DNA of 64,000 bases from Rhizobium tumorigenes. GTDB lineage: Bacteria; Pseudomonadota; Alphaproteobacteria; Rhizobiales; Rhizobiaceae. A program made the position numbers and the translations under genes. Below the pieces are notes generated by a model. It did no database searches. It saw only the letters and a list, made by a program, of their open reading frames with translations, and had not been told where the DNA came from. Each line of letters opens with the position of its first letter. The first letter of the stretch is position 1. This document shows positions 9,823 through 20,161 of this stretch, one piece after another. The DNA lies in contig NZ_CP117257.1 of assembly GCF_003240565.2 (NCBI RefSeq), forward strand, positions 186,001 through 250,000, given 5' to 3'.

Positions 9823-10522
9823 ATACGCCTTGCTGGTAGGGCGGGAAACCCTGGCTGAGCACTATAAGGAAGTGGAATCCTTTCAAACTGCGCGTGCCAA
9901 ATCAGCGCGGCGTCTCTCCAAGGTCATTGCAGCTGTCGCAACCGTAGCTATCTTGGGGAATGTTGCCCAGGCGTTCACCATTGCTACCATGGTGCCGCTG
10001 ATCAGGCTCGTGCCGGTATACCTATGGGTACGGCCGGACGGAACAGTCGACAGCGAGGTATCCGTCTCCCGACTGCCGGCAACACAAGAGGAGGCCGTCG
10101 TTAACGCCTCACTGTGGGAATATGTTCGGTTGCGCGAGAGTTATGATGCCGATAGCGTTCAGTACGCCTATGACCTGGTATCGAACTTCAGCGCCCCGAC
10201 AGTGCGCCAAGATTATCAGCAATTCTTCAACTATCCTAACCCAAGTTCCCCTCAGGTCATCCTCGGGAAACGCGGTAGGCTGGCGGTCGAACACATCGCT
10301 TCAAATGATGTCACCCCGGGTGTGCAGCAAATCCGGTATAAACGAACCCTCGTCGTTGACGGCAAAATGCCGGTCGTGAGTACTTGGACTGCCACAGTTC
10401 GCTATGAAAAGGTGACCAGCTTGCCCGGTAGATTGAGGTTGACCAATCCGGGAGGCTTGGTTGTCACCTCCTACCAGACATCGGAAGATACCGTTTTGAA
10501 CGTAGGCCACGGCGAACCATGA
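9809..10522 (+). CDS. virB8: VirB8 T4SS assembly factor
   Basis: VirB8 is a bitopic inner-membrane protein that nucleates assembly of the channel. The 237-residue product has a short cytoplasmic N-terminus, one membrane helix at about 40-65 (KVIAAVATVAILGNVAQAF) and a periplasmic NTF2-like domain. ATG 9809 gives the family start MKGSEYALLVGRETLAEHY; an upstream extension to 9749 overlaps virB7 further and is unlikely. The stop overlaps the virB9 start. Confidence 0.96.
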   Translation: MKGSEYALLVGRETLAEHYKEVESFQTARAKSARRLSKVIAAVATVAILGNVAQAFTIATMVPLIRLVPVYLWVRPDGTVDSEVSVSRLPATQEEAVVNASLWEYVRLRESYDADSVQYAYDLVSNFSAPTVRQDYQQFFNYPNPSSPQVILGKRGRLAVEHIASNDVTPGVQQIRYKRTLVVDGKMPVVSTWTATVRYEKVTSLPGRLRLTNPGGLVVTSYQTSEDTVLNVGHGEP

Positions 10523-11400
10523 CGAAAAAAGCATTTCTCACTTTGGCATGCATACTCCTCGCAGCGATTGGCGCAAAGGCTGAAGACGCGCCAACCGCGG
10601 GCAGACTTGATCCGCGCATGCGTTATCTGGCTTACAATCCCGATCAAGTGGTGCGCCTTTCGACGGCGGTTGGAGCAACTTTGGTTGTTACATTCGGGGC
10701 TAACGAAACGGTGACCGCAGTTGCCGTTTCCAATAGCAAAGATCTCGCGGCCCTTCCGCGCGGAAATTATCTATTCTTCAAGGCTAGCCAGGTTCTTCCG
10801 CCCCAGCCAGTGGTCGTGCTAACCGCGAGCGACGCCGGTATGCGACGCTACGTTTTCAGCATCTCATCCAAGACGCTGCCGCACCTCGATAAAGAGCAGG
10901 CCGATCTCTACTACAGCGTACAATTTGCTTACCCTGCCGATGACGCGGCGGCTCGCCGGAAGGAGGCACAAGAGAAGGCTGTTGCAGACCGTCTACGTGC
11001 GGACGCACAATATCAACGGAGGGCGGAGGATCTGTTGGATCAGCCTTCCACGACCGTTGGTGCCGGGGACAAGAATTGGCACTATGTCGCCCAAGGCGAT
11101 CGCTCGTTGTTGCCGCTCGAAATCTTCGACGATGGATTTACGACGGTATTTCACTTCCCAGGCAATGTACGCATGCCGTCCATCTACACGATCAGTCCGG
11201 ATGGCAAGGAAGCTGTCGCCAACTATTCAGTCAAAGGGAGCTATGTCGAGATTTCTTCGGTTTCCCGTGGTTGGCGTCTGAGGGATGGCCAAACGGTACT
11301 ATGCATTTGGAATACTGCTTACGATCCCGTCGGCCGCAAGCCGGAGACAGGCACTGTGAGGCCTGATGTGAAGCGCATCCTAAAGGAGGCGAGACGATGA
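10519..11400 (+). CDS. virB9: VirB9 outer-membrane core protein
   Basis: VirB9 is the periplasmic/outer-membrane core-complex subunit. The 293-residue product has a signal peptide ([21 protein letters not shown]) and two beta-rich domains. Cys262 (TVLCIWN) is present, the residue that pairs with VirB7 Cys24 in the characterised system. The ATGA overlap with virB8 and with virB10 indicates translational coupling. Confidence 0.97.
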   Translation: MTKKAFLTLACILLAAIGAKAEDAPTAGRLDPRMRYLAYNPDQVVRLSTAVGATLVVTFGANETVTAVAVSNSKDLAALPRGNYLFFKASQVLPPQPVVVLTASDAGMRRYVFSISSKTLPHLDKEQADLYYSVQFAYPADDAAARRKEAQEKAVADRLRADAQYQRRAEDLLDQPSTTVGAGDKNWHYVAQGDRSLLPLEIFDDGFTTVFHFPGNVRMPSIYTISPDGKEAVANYSVKGSYVEISSVSRGWRLRDGQTVLCIWNTAYDPVGRKPETGTVRPDVKRILKEARR

Positions 11401-12524
11401 ACGACGACAATCAGCAATCGGCGCATGATGTCGATGCGTCCGGGTCGCTGGTCTCCGACACACATCGCCGGCGCCTTTCGGGGTCTCAAAAGTTGATGGT
11501 AGGAGGTGTCGTTCTCGCGCTATCCCTTAGCCTCATTTGGCTTGGCGGGCGTCAAAAGAAGGAAAACGGGAACGCACCGCCGTCAACCATGATCGCCACG
11601 AACACCCAGCCATTTCATCCGGTTCCGATTGCAGTTACGCCCGATCCTCTGCCTGCCCAGGAAGCTGTTCAGCCGACTCCACAAGCGCGAAGTGAGCCGG
11701 AACGGCATGAACCGCGTCCGGAAGAAACACCGATTTTTGCGTACACCAGTGGTGATCAAGGAACCAGCAAGCGCGTTCAACAGGGCGAAATGGATCGAGG
11801 ACGCGGAGGCAATGGGGAAGACGGCCCTTTGCCCAAGGTTGAAGTGTCCGCCGAGAATGATCTGTCGATACGCATGAAACCCACCGAGCTGCAGCCGACC
11901 AGAGCTATGCTCTTGCCTCATCCCGACTTCATGGTGACCGAAGGGACGATTATCCCGTGCATCTTGCAAACGGCAATCGACACCAATTTGGCAGGTTATG
12001 TGAAATGCGTGTTACCCCAGGATGTTCGTGGAACAACGAATAACGTTGTGCTTCTCGATCGCGGCACCACCGTCGTCGGCGAGATCCAGCGCGGGCTACA
12101 ACAGGGGGATGCGCGCGTTTTTGTCCTCTGGGATCGTGCGGAGACACCCGATCATGCCATGATTTCGCTTGCATCACCAAGCGCTGACGAGCTCGGTCGT
12201 TCGGGTTTGCCGGGCACGGTCGATAATCACTTCTGGCAGCGCTTTAGCGGGGCCATGCTCTTGAGTGTCGTCCAAGGTGCCTTCCAGGCAGCGAGCACCT
12301 ACGCTGGCAGCTCGGGCGGAGGGATGAGCTTCAACAGCTTCCAGAATAACGGTGAACAAACGGCCGACACAGCCCTCAAGGCCACCATCAACATACCGCC
12401 AACCCTGAAGAAAAATCAGGGCGATACGGTCTCCATTTTTGTCGCACGGGACCTCGATTTCTCAGGCGTATACCAGCTTCATATGACTGGCCGCGCCGTG
12501 CATGGGCGGGATCGCCGTCCATAA
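11397..12524 (+). CDS. virB10: VirB10 inner/outer-membrane bridge
   Basis: VirB10 spans the envelope and couples ATP energy to the outer-membrane channel. The 375-residue product has a cytoplasmic N-terminus, a single membrane helix (about residues 32-50), a Pro-rich periplasmic linker and the conserved C-terminal domain ([36 protein letters not shown]). Its start overlaps the virB9 stop. virB11 begins 39 bp after its stop. Confidence 0.97.
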   Translation: MNDDNQQSAHDVDASGSLVSDTHRRRLSGSQKLMVGGVVLALSLSLIWLGGRQKKENGNAPPSTMIATNTQPFHPVPIAVTPDPLPAQEAVQPTPQARSEPERHEPRPEETPIFAYTSGDQGTSKRVQQGEMDRGRGGNGEDGPLPKVEVSAENDLSIRMKPTELQPTRAMLLPHPDFMVTEGTIIPCILQTAIDTNLAGYVKCVLPQDVRGTTNNVVLLDRGTTVVGEIQRGLQQGDARVFVLWDRAETPDHAMISLASPSADELGRSGLPGTVDNHFWQRFSGAMLLSVVQGAFQAASTYAGSSGGGMSFNSFQNNGEQTADTALKATINIPPTLKKNQGDTVSIFVARDLDFSGVYQLHMTGRAVHGRDRRP

Positions 12525-12563
12525 CGAATTCAACTTTTAGATTGCAGATGAGGTACGATACAA

Positions 12564-13598
12564 ATGGAGGTGGACCCACAATTACGCATCCTTCTCAAGC
12601 CGATTTTGGAATGGCTCGATGACCCGAGGACCGAAGAAGTGGCGATAAATCGACCAGGAGAGGCATTTGTGCGCCAGGCTGGCGTTTTCACCAAATTTCC
12701 TTTGTCTGTCTCCTATGATGATCTGGAAGACATCGCTATTTTAGCAGGCGCGCTGCGAAAACAGGACGTTGGACCACGCAACCCACTTTGCGCCACTGAA
12801 CTTCCAGATGGCGAGCGGTTGCAAATTTGTTTGCCGCCGACGGTACCGTCGGGCACCGTCAGCTTGACGATTCGACGGCCAAGCTTCCGTGTTTCTGGGC
12901 TCAAAGAAGTCTCGTCCCGTTACGATGCTCCAAGGTGGAACCAGTGGCAAACACGAAAAATGCGCCAAGATCAGCATGATGAAGTTATCCTGCGGCACTA
13001 TGACAACGGGGATCTGGAAGCGTTTCTGCATGCATGCGTCGTTGGGCGGTTGTCGATGCTGCTTTGCGGCCCTACCGGGAGCGGCAAGACAACGATGAGC
13101 AAGACCTTGATCAGCGCTATCCCGCCGCAGGAAAGGCTGATCACCATCGAAGACACGCTCGAGCTCGTCATTCCACACGAGAACCACGTGCGGCTGCTTT
13201 ATTCTAAGAATGGGGCTGGGCTGGGCGCAGTGACCGCTGAGCACCTGCTTCAAGCTAGTCTGCGCATGCGACCGGACCGAATACTGCTCGGCGAGATGCG
13301 CGACGATGCCGCGTGGGCATATCTGAGTGAAGTCGTCTCAGGGCATCCGGGATCGATTTCCACAATACATGGCGCCAATCCTGTTCAAGGTTTCAAAAAG
13401 CTGTTTTCGCTCGTGAAAAGTAGCGTGCAAGGGGCCAGCTTGGAAGACCGCACGCTGATTGACATGCTCGCAACGGCGATCGATGTCATCATACCCTTCC
13501 GTGCCTACGATGACGTTTACGAGGTTGGTGAAATCTGGCTTGCGGCAGATGCGCGCCGGCGCGGTGAGACGATAGCTGATCTTCTCAACCAACGGTAG
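12564..13598 (+). CDS. virB11: VirB11 traffic ATPase
   Basis: VirB11 is the hexameric cytoplasmic ATPase of the GspE/VirB11 family that switches between pilus assembly and substrate export. The 344-residue product has Walker A GPTGSGKT with Lys175, the Asp box (TIEDTLELVIP), Walker B (RILLGEMRDD) and the His box (GHPGSISTIHG). It is the last gene of the virB operon. Confidence 0.97.
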   Translation: MEVDPQLRILLKPILEWLDDPRTEEVAINRPGEAFVRQAGVFTKFPLSVSYDDLEDIAILAGALRKQDVGPRNPLCATELPDGERLQICLPPTVPSGTVSLTIRRPSFRVSGLKEVSSRYDAPRWNQWQTRKMRQDQHDEVILRHYDNGDLEAFLHACVVGRLSMLLCGPTGSGKTTMSKTLISAIPPQERLITIEDTLELVIPHENHVRLLYSKNGAGLGAVTAEHLLQASLRMRPDRILLGEMRDDAAWAYLSEVVSGHPGSISTIHGANPVQGFKKLFSLVKSSVQGASLEDRTLIDMLATAIDVIIPFRAYDDVYEVGEIWLAADARRRGETIADLLNQR

Positions 13599-13850
13599 TT
13601 TCAGCTACTGTTTAAAATATCATGGGAATGTTACAAAATTACATTTGTAGCAAAGCTCAGCAATCTTTGTCATCAAGCTGAAACATATTGTTTGCATTTT
13701 TGTCCTGCACGGCTTAGCCGGTATTTTGCCGAAGTGCCCGTATAGTGAGAAAAAATTGACGAGTGGGGTCTAACGCATACAGCCTTTGGATGCATAGATT
13801 CTGTTAAGCTGCAAAGGGGTGGCCAGGATCCTAGATTGAAAGGTGAACCG
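13599..13850. promoter_or_regulatory. virB11-virG intergenic region with virG promoter
   Basis: This 252-bp AT-rich spacer should hold the virG promoter. A 9/12 match to the vir box (tcaagctgaaac, 13673-13684) is the best candidate VirG site. Known virG promoters also respond to phosphate starvation, but I cannot point to a convincing PhoB box by eye. No clear terminator for virB is seen. Confidence 0.4.
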
Positions 13851-14576
13851 TTGAAACACGTTCTTGTCATCGATGACGATGTCGCTATGCGGCATCTTAT
13901 AGTCGAGTATCTTACCATCCATGCCTTTAAGGTGACGGCGGTAGCCGACAGCAAGCAGTTCAATCGTGTACTTTCCAACGAGACGGTCGATGTCGCGGTT
14001 GTCGATCTTAATTTGGGTCGCGAAGATGGGCTTGAAATTGTTCGCACTCTGGCGACAAAATCCGATGTTCCAATGATAATCATTAGCGGTGATCGGCTTG
14101 AGGAGGCGGACAAAGTTGTTGCACTCGAGCTGGGAGCAACCGATTTTATCGCCAAACCTTTTGGGACCCGCGAATTTCTGGCGCGGATCCGTGTTGCGTT
14201 GCGCGAGCGGCCCAGCGTCGCGCGTACGAAAGACCGACGCTCATTTTATTTCGCAGACTGGACACTGAATATCAGGCAACGCCGTTTGATTTCGGAAGAG
14301 GGCGGAGAGATTAAACTCACGGCAGGTGAGTTTAATCTTCTTGTAGCCTTCCTGGAGAAGCCGCGCGACGTTCTATCCCGCGAGCAGCTTCTGATCGCCA
14401 GTCGGGTGAGAGAGGAGGAGGTGTATGACAGAAGTATTGACGTCCTCATTTTACGGCTGCGCCGAAAGCTTGAGGGGGATCCGACAAGCCCCCAATTGAT
14501 CAAGACTGCAAGAGGTGCTGGCTATTTCTTTGACGCGGACGTCAACGTTTCCTACGGGGGTATGATGGCGGCCTGA
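13851..14576 (+). CDS. virG: VirG response regulator
   Basis: VirG is the OmpR-family regulator that, when phosphorylated by VirA, activates vir promoters. The 241-residue product has the receiver acidic pocket (Asp8/Asp9), phospho-acceptor Asp52 (VVDLNLGRED), Lys102 (IAKPF) and a winged-helix DNA-binding domain ending in LIKTARGAGYFFDA. Asn54, the position where Asp gives a constitutive protein in the Ti system, is the wild-type Asn. TTG 13851 was chosen because AAGGTGAACCG precedes it and known VirG proteins begin (M)KHVL; an in-frame TTG at 13836 is also possible. No virA gene is in the window. Confidence 0.96.
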   Translation: MKHVLVIDDDVAMRHLIVEYLTIHAFKVTAVADSKQFNRVLSNETVDVAVVDLNLGREDGLEIVRTLATKSDVPMIIISGDRLEEADKVVALELGATDFIAKPFGTREFLARIRVALRERPSVARTKDRRSFYFADWTLNIRQRRLISEEGGEIKLTAGEFNLLVAFLEKPRDVLSREQLLIASRVREEEVYDRSIDVLILRLRRKLEGDPTSPQLIKTARGAGYFFDADVNVSYGGMMAA

Positions 14577-14674
14577 CGCAGAGGTGCATTTCGCCATAAG
14601 CAGTCTGTTCCTGGCATCAGCTGATCGATATGTCGCCCGCAAAGCTGCCTTTCGTCGCCCTCTCTTTTGAGAGA

Positions 14675-15283
14675 TCATCTTTTAGTTGTTTTCTCCCCAG
14701 CAAAGAAAGATGCAAGCGCGGCGGTAGCTAGCTTGTGGCCAAAAGCTCGGGCAGTCTCCAATCCTAATGGATCAAAGTGATTGCGAGCGACTTCTAGTAG
14801 CGGTACCGGGAACATGCGGGAGGTCTGAACGATGATGGATTTTTCGGAAGCTGTCTGAGGGATCGGATAACTCTTCGGAGCTGTGCGAAACGATCCGTCT
14901 GCCAGCATCTTTTCGAAATCGCCAAGCGCACGGCGCAAGATCATTTGTAGCGACTTGGAAGGGCTGTATTGAAGGATCAGGTTGTCATAGATTTTCGACA
15001 CCTGCGGCGCGGGCGGCCGCGCTGAAAGGAAGACCTGGATCTTTTCCGGCGCTGTCGTCGAACTCAGAGCATCCACGGTAAGCATCGATTGCCGATCAGC
15101 ACTGGGATGACGCTTGGCGACGGCCGGGGCAGGTCGTCGATCTTCCTGGTCGGGATTTTCTGGCGGCTGCGGTAGGGCCGAGTTTTGGGTGGCAACAGGC
15201 AAGTGAGCATGGACCATTTCGGGTCGAGCGGCGGCAAGCCGCCTGGCCTCCCCGACAGACAAAGCGGGTTTGCGAATTCCCAT
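14675..15283 (-). CDS. virC2: VirC2 T-DNA processing enhancer
   Basis: VirC2 is a ribbon-helix-helix DNA-binding protein that acts with VirC1 at the overdrive enhancer beside the right border. The 202-residue product begins MGIRKPALSVGEARRL and has the conserved block VFLSARPPAPQVSKIYDNLI, then a conserved C-terminus (ETARAFGHKLATAALASFFAG). ATG 15283 follows AGAGGTGAAG; an in-frame GTG at 15289 is less likely. It overlaps the end of virC1. It is convergent with virG, about 98 bp from it. Confidence 0.95.
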   Translation of the reverse strand: MGIRKPALSVGEARRLAAARPEMVHAHLPVATQNSALPQPPENPDQEDRRPAPAVAKRHPSADRQSMLTVDALSSTTAPEKIQVFLSARPPAPQVSKIYDNLILQYSPSKSLQMILRRALGDFEKMLADGSFRTAPKSYPIPQTASEKSIIVQTSRMFPVPLLEVARNHFDPLGLETARAFGHKLATAALASFFAGEKTTKR

Positions 15284-15285
15284 CT

Positions 15286-15981
15286 TCACCTCTCTAAAGC
15301 TTCGCCAACCAATTTGGAGATGGTGACGAGTTCCTCCATCGCGATCCTGAGATTCCGTTCGAGGAGGCGCATCGACGGATCGGTTCTCATATTCAGCAAT
15401 GTGAGATGCAACATTCCACGTTCCTTCATCGCGGCAAATGCGTCTCTCTCGTGCATCGGAGATTGCACAACTGGAAGGCTTGCGAGCATGTCTGACATTG
15501 CACGCTGCGATGTGGTCAGCCGACCGACCGGGACACGTTGGCGCAATACGGCTGTCGGAATTGCCAAGTTCTCGCTCAGCAGCAGCTCAATGACATAGCG
15601 GTAGGTCGACAATGCTTCGTCGATATCGAGCGGAGTTAACATCGTCGGGATTAGAAGCAGGTTTGAGCTGGCAATGATCGTGTTGTTGAGCTCGCTCGAA
15701 CCGCCATGCGTATCGGCCAGCGCATAGTCAAATCCCTTGAGCTCGGCATCCTCATAGGCCGCCTCAAGGAGTGACATTTCCTCGGCGGCATAAACTTCGC
15801 AGAATGAGTCCCAGGTATTGCTGCGTAGGGCGTTTTCTTTCCATCGCGTTAGTGGTCGGTTTTCATCGGCGTCGAAGAGAGCCACTCGACGACCGTCACT
15901 TGCAAGAGCGGCGCAAAGGCCCATGAGTGCCGTGGTTTTGCCGGCACCTCCTTTGAAGGAGCAAAATGTCAGAAGTTTCAT
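15286..15981 (-). CDS. virC1: VirC1 ParA-like overdrive-binding ATPase
   Basis: VirC1 is a ParA/MinD-type ATPase that binds overdrive, stimulates T-strand formation and brings the relaxosome to the cell pole. The 231-residue product has a deviant Walker A KGGAGKTT at residues 10-17 and LFDADEN for the A' motif. It is the first gene of the virC operon, divergent from virD1, and overlaps virC2. Confidence 0.96.
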   Translation of the reverse strand: MKLLTFCSFKGGAGKTTALMGLCAALASDGRRVALFDADENRPLTRWKENALRSNTWDSFCEVYAAEEMSLLEAAYEDAELKGFDYALADTHGGSSELNNTIIASSNLLLIPTMLTPLDIDEALSTYRYVIELLLSENLAIPTAVLRQRVPVGRLTTSQRAMSDMLASLPVVQSPMHERDAFAAMKERGMLHLTLLNMRTDPSMRLLERNLRIAMEELVTISKLVGEALER

Positions 15982-16082
15982 GTCCTTATCCTGCTAGTGT
16001 TGTGAAATGGAAGTGCGTCTGTATTTTTGTTTGTGTGTAGGATGTTGCGATTATTCATGAATAAGAAAATAATTATCCGAAT

Positions 16083-16107
16083 TATATTTCATTTTTGTTA
16101 TAGAATA
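16083..16107. promoter_or_regulatory. Ros-box-like sequence in virC/virD promoter
   Basis: An AT-rich element starting tatatttcatttttg resembles the Ros repressor box between virC and virD of Ti plasmids, as I recall its consensus. The chromosomal zinc-finger protein Ros represses both operons there. The match is from memory and inspection only. Confidence 0.4.
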
Positions 16108-16109
16108 GT

Positions 16110-16121
16110 TGCAAATGTAAC
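16110..16121. promoter_or_regulatory. vir box between virC1 and virD1
   Basis: tgcaaatgtaac matches the VirG consensus TNCAATTGAAAY at 10 of 12 positions. It lies in the 268-bp divergent region, 129 bp before virD1, so it could serve both operons. The rest of the region is AT-rich with no gene. Confidence 0.5.
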
Positions 16122-16249
16122 AATTATAGAGGAAATAATCCTTATCTGTTCTTGATTCCAGTTTTTATAGGCGTAGATTTTCGTCTGCCCCGATGGGAAA
16201 GTTATGCGACGGGGCAATTTAGATCATTCGCTCTTCTATGGAGGGAGCT

Positions 16250-16693
16250 ATGTCGCAAGGCAGTAAGCCCACCTCAAGTGATATTGCCATCAACCAGCGC
16301 GTAGGCGCCACGGTTGAAGGTTTCAGGGTCGTGAGTACACGGTTGCGATCGGCCGAATATGAAAGTTTCTCTCACCAGGCACGCTTGCTGGGGCTCTCCG
16401 ACAGCATGGCCATCCGAGTTGCGGTGCGCCGCATTGGCGGCTTTCTCGAAATCGATGCAGAGACACGTCACAAAATGGAAGCCATACTTCTGTCCATAGG
16501 AACGCTCTCAAGCAACATTGCCGCGCTGCTATCTGCCTATGCTGAAAATCCGACAATGGATTTGGAGGCTCTGCGAGCCGAACGTATCGCTTTCGGTGAA
16601 TCTTTCGCTGACCTCGACGGCTTGCTTCGTTCCATTTTATCCGTATCACGCCGACGGATCGACGGTTGCTCCATGCTGAAAGACTCCTTGTAG
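16250..16693 (+). CDS. virD1: VirD1 relaxase accessory protein
   Basis: VirD1 melts the border DNA so that VirD2 can nick it, and belongs to the ribbon-helix-helix relaxosome proteins. The 147-residue product starts [20 protein letters not shown] and contains the DNA-binding region around [23 protein letters not shown] 16250 follows GGAGGGAGCT. It leads the virD operon; virD2 starts 33 bp later. Confidence 0.95.
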   Translation: MSQGSKPTSSDIAINQRVGATVEGFRVVSTRLRSAEYESFSHQARLLGLSDSMAIRVAVRRIGGFLEIDAETRHKMEAILLSIGTLSSNIAALLSAYAENPTMDLEALRAERIAFGESFADLDGLLRSILSVSRRRIDGCSMLKDSL

Positions 16694-16726
16694 CGCTGCC
16701 GTAGCACATGGCGGGGAAGATGTTGG

Positions 16727-18037
16727 ATGCCCGATCGAGCTCAAGTTATCATTCGCATTGTACCGGGAGGCGGGACCAAGACCCTTCAACAGATTATCAA
16801 TCAGTTGGAATATCTATCCCGGAAGGGCAAGCTGGAGCTGCAGCGTTCGGCTCGGCATCTCGATATTCCCCTTCCACCGGATCAAATCCACGAGCTTGCC
16901 CGAGGCTGGGTTCAAGAGACTGGAACTTATGACGAAAGTCAGCCAGACGAGGAAAGGCAGCAGGAGTTGACCACCCATATTATTGTAAGCTTCCCAGCGG
17001 GTACCAGCCAGGCGGCAGCTTATGCGGCGAGTCGGGAGTGGGCTGCCGAGATGTTTGGGTCAGGCGCAGGGGGTGGCCGCTACAACTATCTTACAGCCTT
17101 CCACATCGATCGCGATCACCCACACCTGCATGTCGTCGTCAATCGTCGCGAACTTTTGGGACACGGGTGGCTGAAGATATCTCGGCGCCACCCACAACTG
17201 AATTACGACGCCTTGCGCGTCAATATGGCTGAGATTTCGCTTCGCCACGGCATTGTCCTCGATGCGAGCTCGCGAGCGGAACGTGGTATCTTTGAGCGGC
17301 CGATCACCTATGCCCAATTTCGGCGCCTTGAGCGGCAGGCTCGTCAAATCCGTTTCGAAAACGCCGATTTGGAACAGTCGTCATCGCAAGGAGATCATCC
17401 AGAATTCAGCCAATCGTCCGATACAGCCCCGTTTGACGCATCCGCGGGCGGATCAGAGAGCATACCTCGGCCCAACAATCGGCAGAACGGGTCGCAAGTT
17501 CATCTTCACGAGCCAGCCGGATCGAGCAACGGAGCCAGTGGCAGCGTACGGATTGCATTGGAGACACAGCGCCTTGCCATTTTCGCGGACGACATAGAGA
17601 GCGGCTCTCCGCCTGTTTCCGATGTTCGCGCCGGCAACGCAAACGGCACTTCCGATCTTCCTCGCTCAACTGCCGCGCGCGCGACAGACTACAGCCAGCG
17701 GTGGTCAAAACGTCCTCGTGACGACGACGAAGGGCCGAGTGGCGCAAAACGTGTGAGATTGGAAGGTATGGCAGTTGGGCCCGAGGCGAACGCCGGCGAA
17801 CGAGATAGCCGTGGTGATCCCGTCGCACCGCCGGCCGAAACGTCTCGGCCGTCTTCATTGCAGGACATGGCGCGGCCCAGCACCGCGACCGATCCATTGT
17901 CTGCTTCAGGCCACCTTGAGCAACGGAGAGGCGCTCCTTCAAAGCGTCCGCGTGAAGAAGATGATGGAGGACCGAACGAACGCAAACGCACGAGAGATGA
18001 TCGCAGCCAGGACGGGCGCGGTGGAAATAGAAGATAG
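16727..18037 (+). CDS. virD2: VirD2 T-DNA border relaxase and pilot protein
   Basis: VirD2 nicks the T-DNA border, stays covalently on the 5' end of the T-strand and guides it into the plant nucleus. The 436-residue product has the nucleophile Tyr29 (QLEYLSRKG) and the relaxase metal motif [14 protein letters not shown] from residue 126. Its variable middle region is followed by a C-terminal bipartite nuclear localisation signal, KRPR at 406-409 and RKR at 419-421. A second, similar motif (KRPR at 328, then KRVR) sits in the variable middle, which is noteworthy. The basic C-terminus also fits the T4SS export signal. It is followed by virD3 after 14 bp. Confidence 0.96.
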   Translation: MPDRAQVIIRIVPGGGTKTLQQIINQLEYLSRKGKLELQRSARHLDIPLPPDQIHELARGWVQETGTYDESQPDEERQQELTTHIIVSFPAGTSQAAAYAASREWAAEMFGSGAGGGRYNYLTAFHIDRDHPHLHVVVNRRELLGHGWLKISRRHPQLNYDALRVNMAEISLRHGIVLDASSRAERGIFERPITYAQFRRLERQARQIRFENADLEQSSSQGDHPEFSQSSDTAPFDASAGGSESIPRPNNRQNGSQVHLHEPAGSSNGASGSVRIALETQRLAIFADDIESGSPPVSDVRAGNANGTSDLPRSTAARATDYSQRWSKRPRDDDEGPSGAKRVRLEGMAVGPEANAGERDSRGDPVAPPAETSRPSSLQDMARPSTATDPLSASGHLEQRRGAPSKRPREEDDGGPNERKRTRDDRSQDGRGGNRR

Positions 18038-18051
18038 AGAAGGACAGAGTC

Positions 18052-20088
18052 ATGGCAAATGAAGAGTTCACCGGACACTTTGCGCGTCCCGCTCCTGTGG
18101 CGAATGACGAAGGGCGTCGGACCACATCGACCTCCATTCCCGCACACGCAATGGCTGCTCGAGAAGATGGCCGGGACACTTCTGTCGCAGTAACTTTGTC
18201 GCGTCCACCAAATTCAGGCATCCCGGACGGCATCCCAGAAACATCGGCGAGCGGCCGACGGCTTGTAGCGGCTCATCCGCAGGATGCCGCAATGCCGCCA
18301 GGGTTATCCGGAACCCGCACGGATCTACCTGCAATTTTGCGGAAGAATAACGGCGATTTCCGCACCGCCATGCAGCACTGGCGTGAGCTACTACACGAAA
18401 ATCCCGATAAGCGCGACAGGGAAGCCAGTGCGTTGCCAGATTTAGGAGCAAGGGGCATAAAGCGACCGCGCGAAATCGAGCATCCCGGCGATGCAAATAG
18501 ATCAGTCACACGGCGGCAAATCGGCTTAGGCAGAGAGATCGATACGGTCGCGGCATCTTCGCTCGTGAACCGTGATACATGGGTCGCGCATTCGTCGAAC
18601 GGGCAAGGCGGGCCGCAAGCGGGCGTGTACAATGTCCAGCCATCGGCAGACAGAGCACCGGAGACCTCGCAGGAAAGCTCGACGTTACCCGACGCCACCT
18701 CTGTTTCCGCTCTCTATTCGGGTCCACCCTCAGAATGGTTCGGGAGAGATACCGGTTACGAGACCGATAGAAATTCGGGTGACACCATCTCGGCGCCGAT
18801 CCGAGGGCTAGAGGAACTCGAAGATTCAGCGGACAGCCGGTACTTTGGCCACGAAGCTCCGAGTCTTTCAGAGAACGTGACAACGTCAATTTCGAATGCT
18901 GAAGCAAGTTCTCATAGCGAACACACTGAAATTCTCGACGATGTCAGCAGTGCCCGCTCGGGCGAACAGGGGAGGGGTGGCGATGGCGGAGCAATCCTTG
19001 GGTTCTCTCATGACCTTTCACCGCATCCGCAGAGGTTACCACAAACAACCCCCGATGACTTCCCCGAGTTGACCAACGCCGCCATGGCAGAAATCGATGC
19101 GATATTCGAATCTCTCTCCCAGAAGTCCCTGGCGAGGGAGAGCGCCGCACCGGGCTTGCATGAGCCCGTATCAGGGGACGCTTTCCAGAAAGAAGGTACT
19201 TCCGACAGGGCTGATGGCATGCCCTCTAACGGGGAGCCACCGGTTGAGCAGGCTGGCGGACATTTACCGCAAGCGCTGAGGTCCTCGGGAGCGGAGCTCG
19301 ATGATTTCTCTTGGTTGACCGACGCCGCGCTGGCAGAAATCGATGCACTGATCAAATCTCATTCCAATAGATCCCCATCGGTGCGGAATGCCGCACCGGA
19401 TTTGCGCGGCGCGGGATTAGACAACGCCGTTGGGAAAGACAGCGTTATCGAACACGCAGAGAAGATCTCGATCGATAGTCCGAGGCCTGCCAGATTGAAT
19501 GGTGAGCGTTCACCGAAGGCACAGAAGTCATCGCAAGCAAGCCTTGCGGATTTTCCCGATCTAACTGACGCCGAATGGTCACATATAGAAGAAACGGAGC
19601 GGATCGCAATAACCGCTATTGAAAAGGGGAAGCAAAAAATCTCGACCAAAGCCGATACGCGGTCTGGTTTCGGCAACTCTTCTGTACCCCAGGTTGCCAA
19701 CCGATCAGGTACTCCGATGGTTCCCAATACCAATCAGCCAATTCCATTGTGGTACCACAAGGCAGAGAATATTTCTGACGGCTTGGTAGAGGACACTCAC
19801 ATCACGCCGGCCGTTGTGAGTTCTAGGAGGCGAAATGACGCCGAAAACGCCTCTACCAGGTTTGGTGACCCTGCTCCTGCCTTGAGGCATTACAATCTTG
19901 GTAGAACTCTCGAGGCGACGCCCGTTCGTGACGTGATATCTGGCACCAGCAGGGACCGAGGGCTGACCGCTCATGCGGCAGATCAATTGGCAATAGACGA
20001 CAGTCGGAAACGGACTGACCGTGATCGCAAGACACAGCCTTATATAAGGGGACTGGATTCGCGTTCACGTGAAGGTTACGGGCGGTAA
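18052..20088 (+). CDS. virD3: VirD3, function unknown, repeat-bearing
   Basis: VirD3 lies between virD2 and virD4 on Ti plasmids, is poorly conserved and has no known essential role. The 678-residue product is hydrophilic and rich in Ser, Asp and Gly, probably largely disordered. About residues 335-520 hold three imperfect repeats with the core [40 protein letters not shown] and [17 protein letters not shown]. The last ~30 residues are Arg/Lys-rich (RKRTDRDRK, then [13 protein letters not shown]), resembling basic export tails of VirB/D4 substrates. That last point is inference. The frame overlaps the upstream extension of the virD4 frame. Confidence 0.85.
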   Translation: MANEEFTGHFARPAPVANDEGRRTTSTSIPAHAMAAREDGRDTSVAVTLSRPPNSGIPDGIPETSASGRRLVAAHPQDAAMPPGLSGTRTDLPAILRKNNGDFRTAMQHWRELLHENPDKRDREASALPDLGARGIKRPREIEHPGDANRSVTRRQIGLGREIDTVAASSLVNRDTWVAHSSNGQGGPQAGVYNVQPSADRAPETSQESSTLPDATSVSALYSGPPSEWFGRDTGYETDRNSGDTISAPIRGLEELEDSADSRYFGHEAPSLSENVTTSISNAEASSHSEHTEILDDVSSARSGEQGRGGDGGAILGFSHDLSPHPQRLPQTTPDDFPELTNAAMAEIDAIFESLSQKSLARESAAPGLHEPVSGDAFQKEGTSDRADGMPSNGEPPVEQAGGHLPQALRSSGAELDDFSWLTDAALAEIDALIKSHSNRSPSVRNAAPDLRGAGLDNAVGKDSVIEHAEKISIDSPRPARLNGERSPKAQKSSQASLADFPDLTDAEWSHIEETERIAITAIEKGKQKISTKADTRSGFGNSSVPQVANRSGTPMVPNTNQPIPLWYHKAENISDGLVEDTHITPAVVSSRRRNDAENASTRFGDPAPALRHYNLGRTLEATPVRDVISGTSRDRGLTAHAADQLAIDDSRKRTDRDRKTQPYIRGLDSRSREGYGR

Positions 20089-20161
20089 TTGCTGGATTGT
20101 TTGCGGCAACACCCAAATACAAAGCGCGATTTGCGATCGATCGAAGAATCTCGGTGAAGTG

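Noticed and set aside
16238..16249. Earlier start for VirD1
   Set aside because: The extension would use an ATG that overlaps the GGAGGGAG ribosome site serving ATG 16250.
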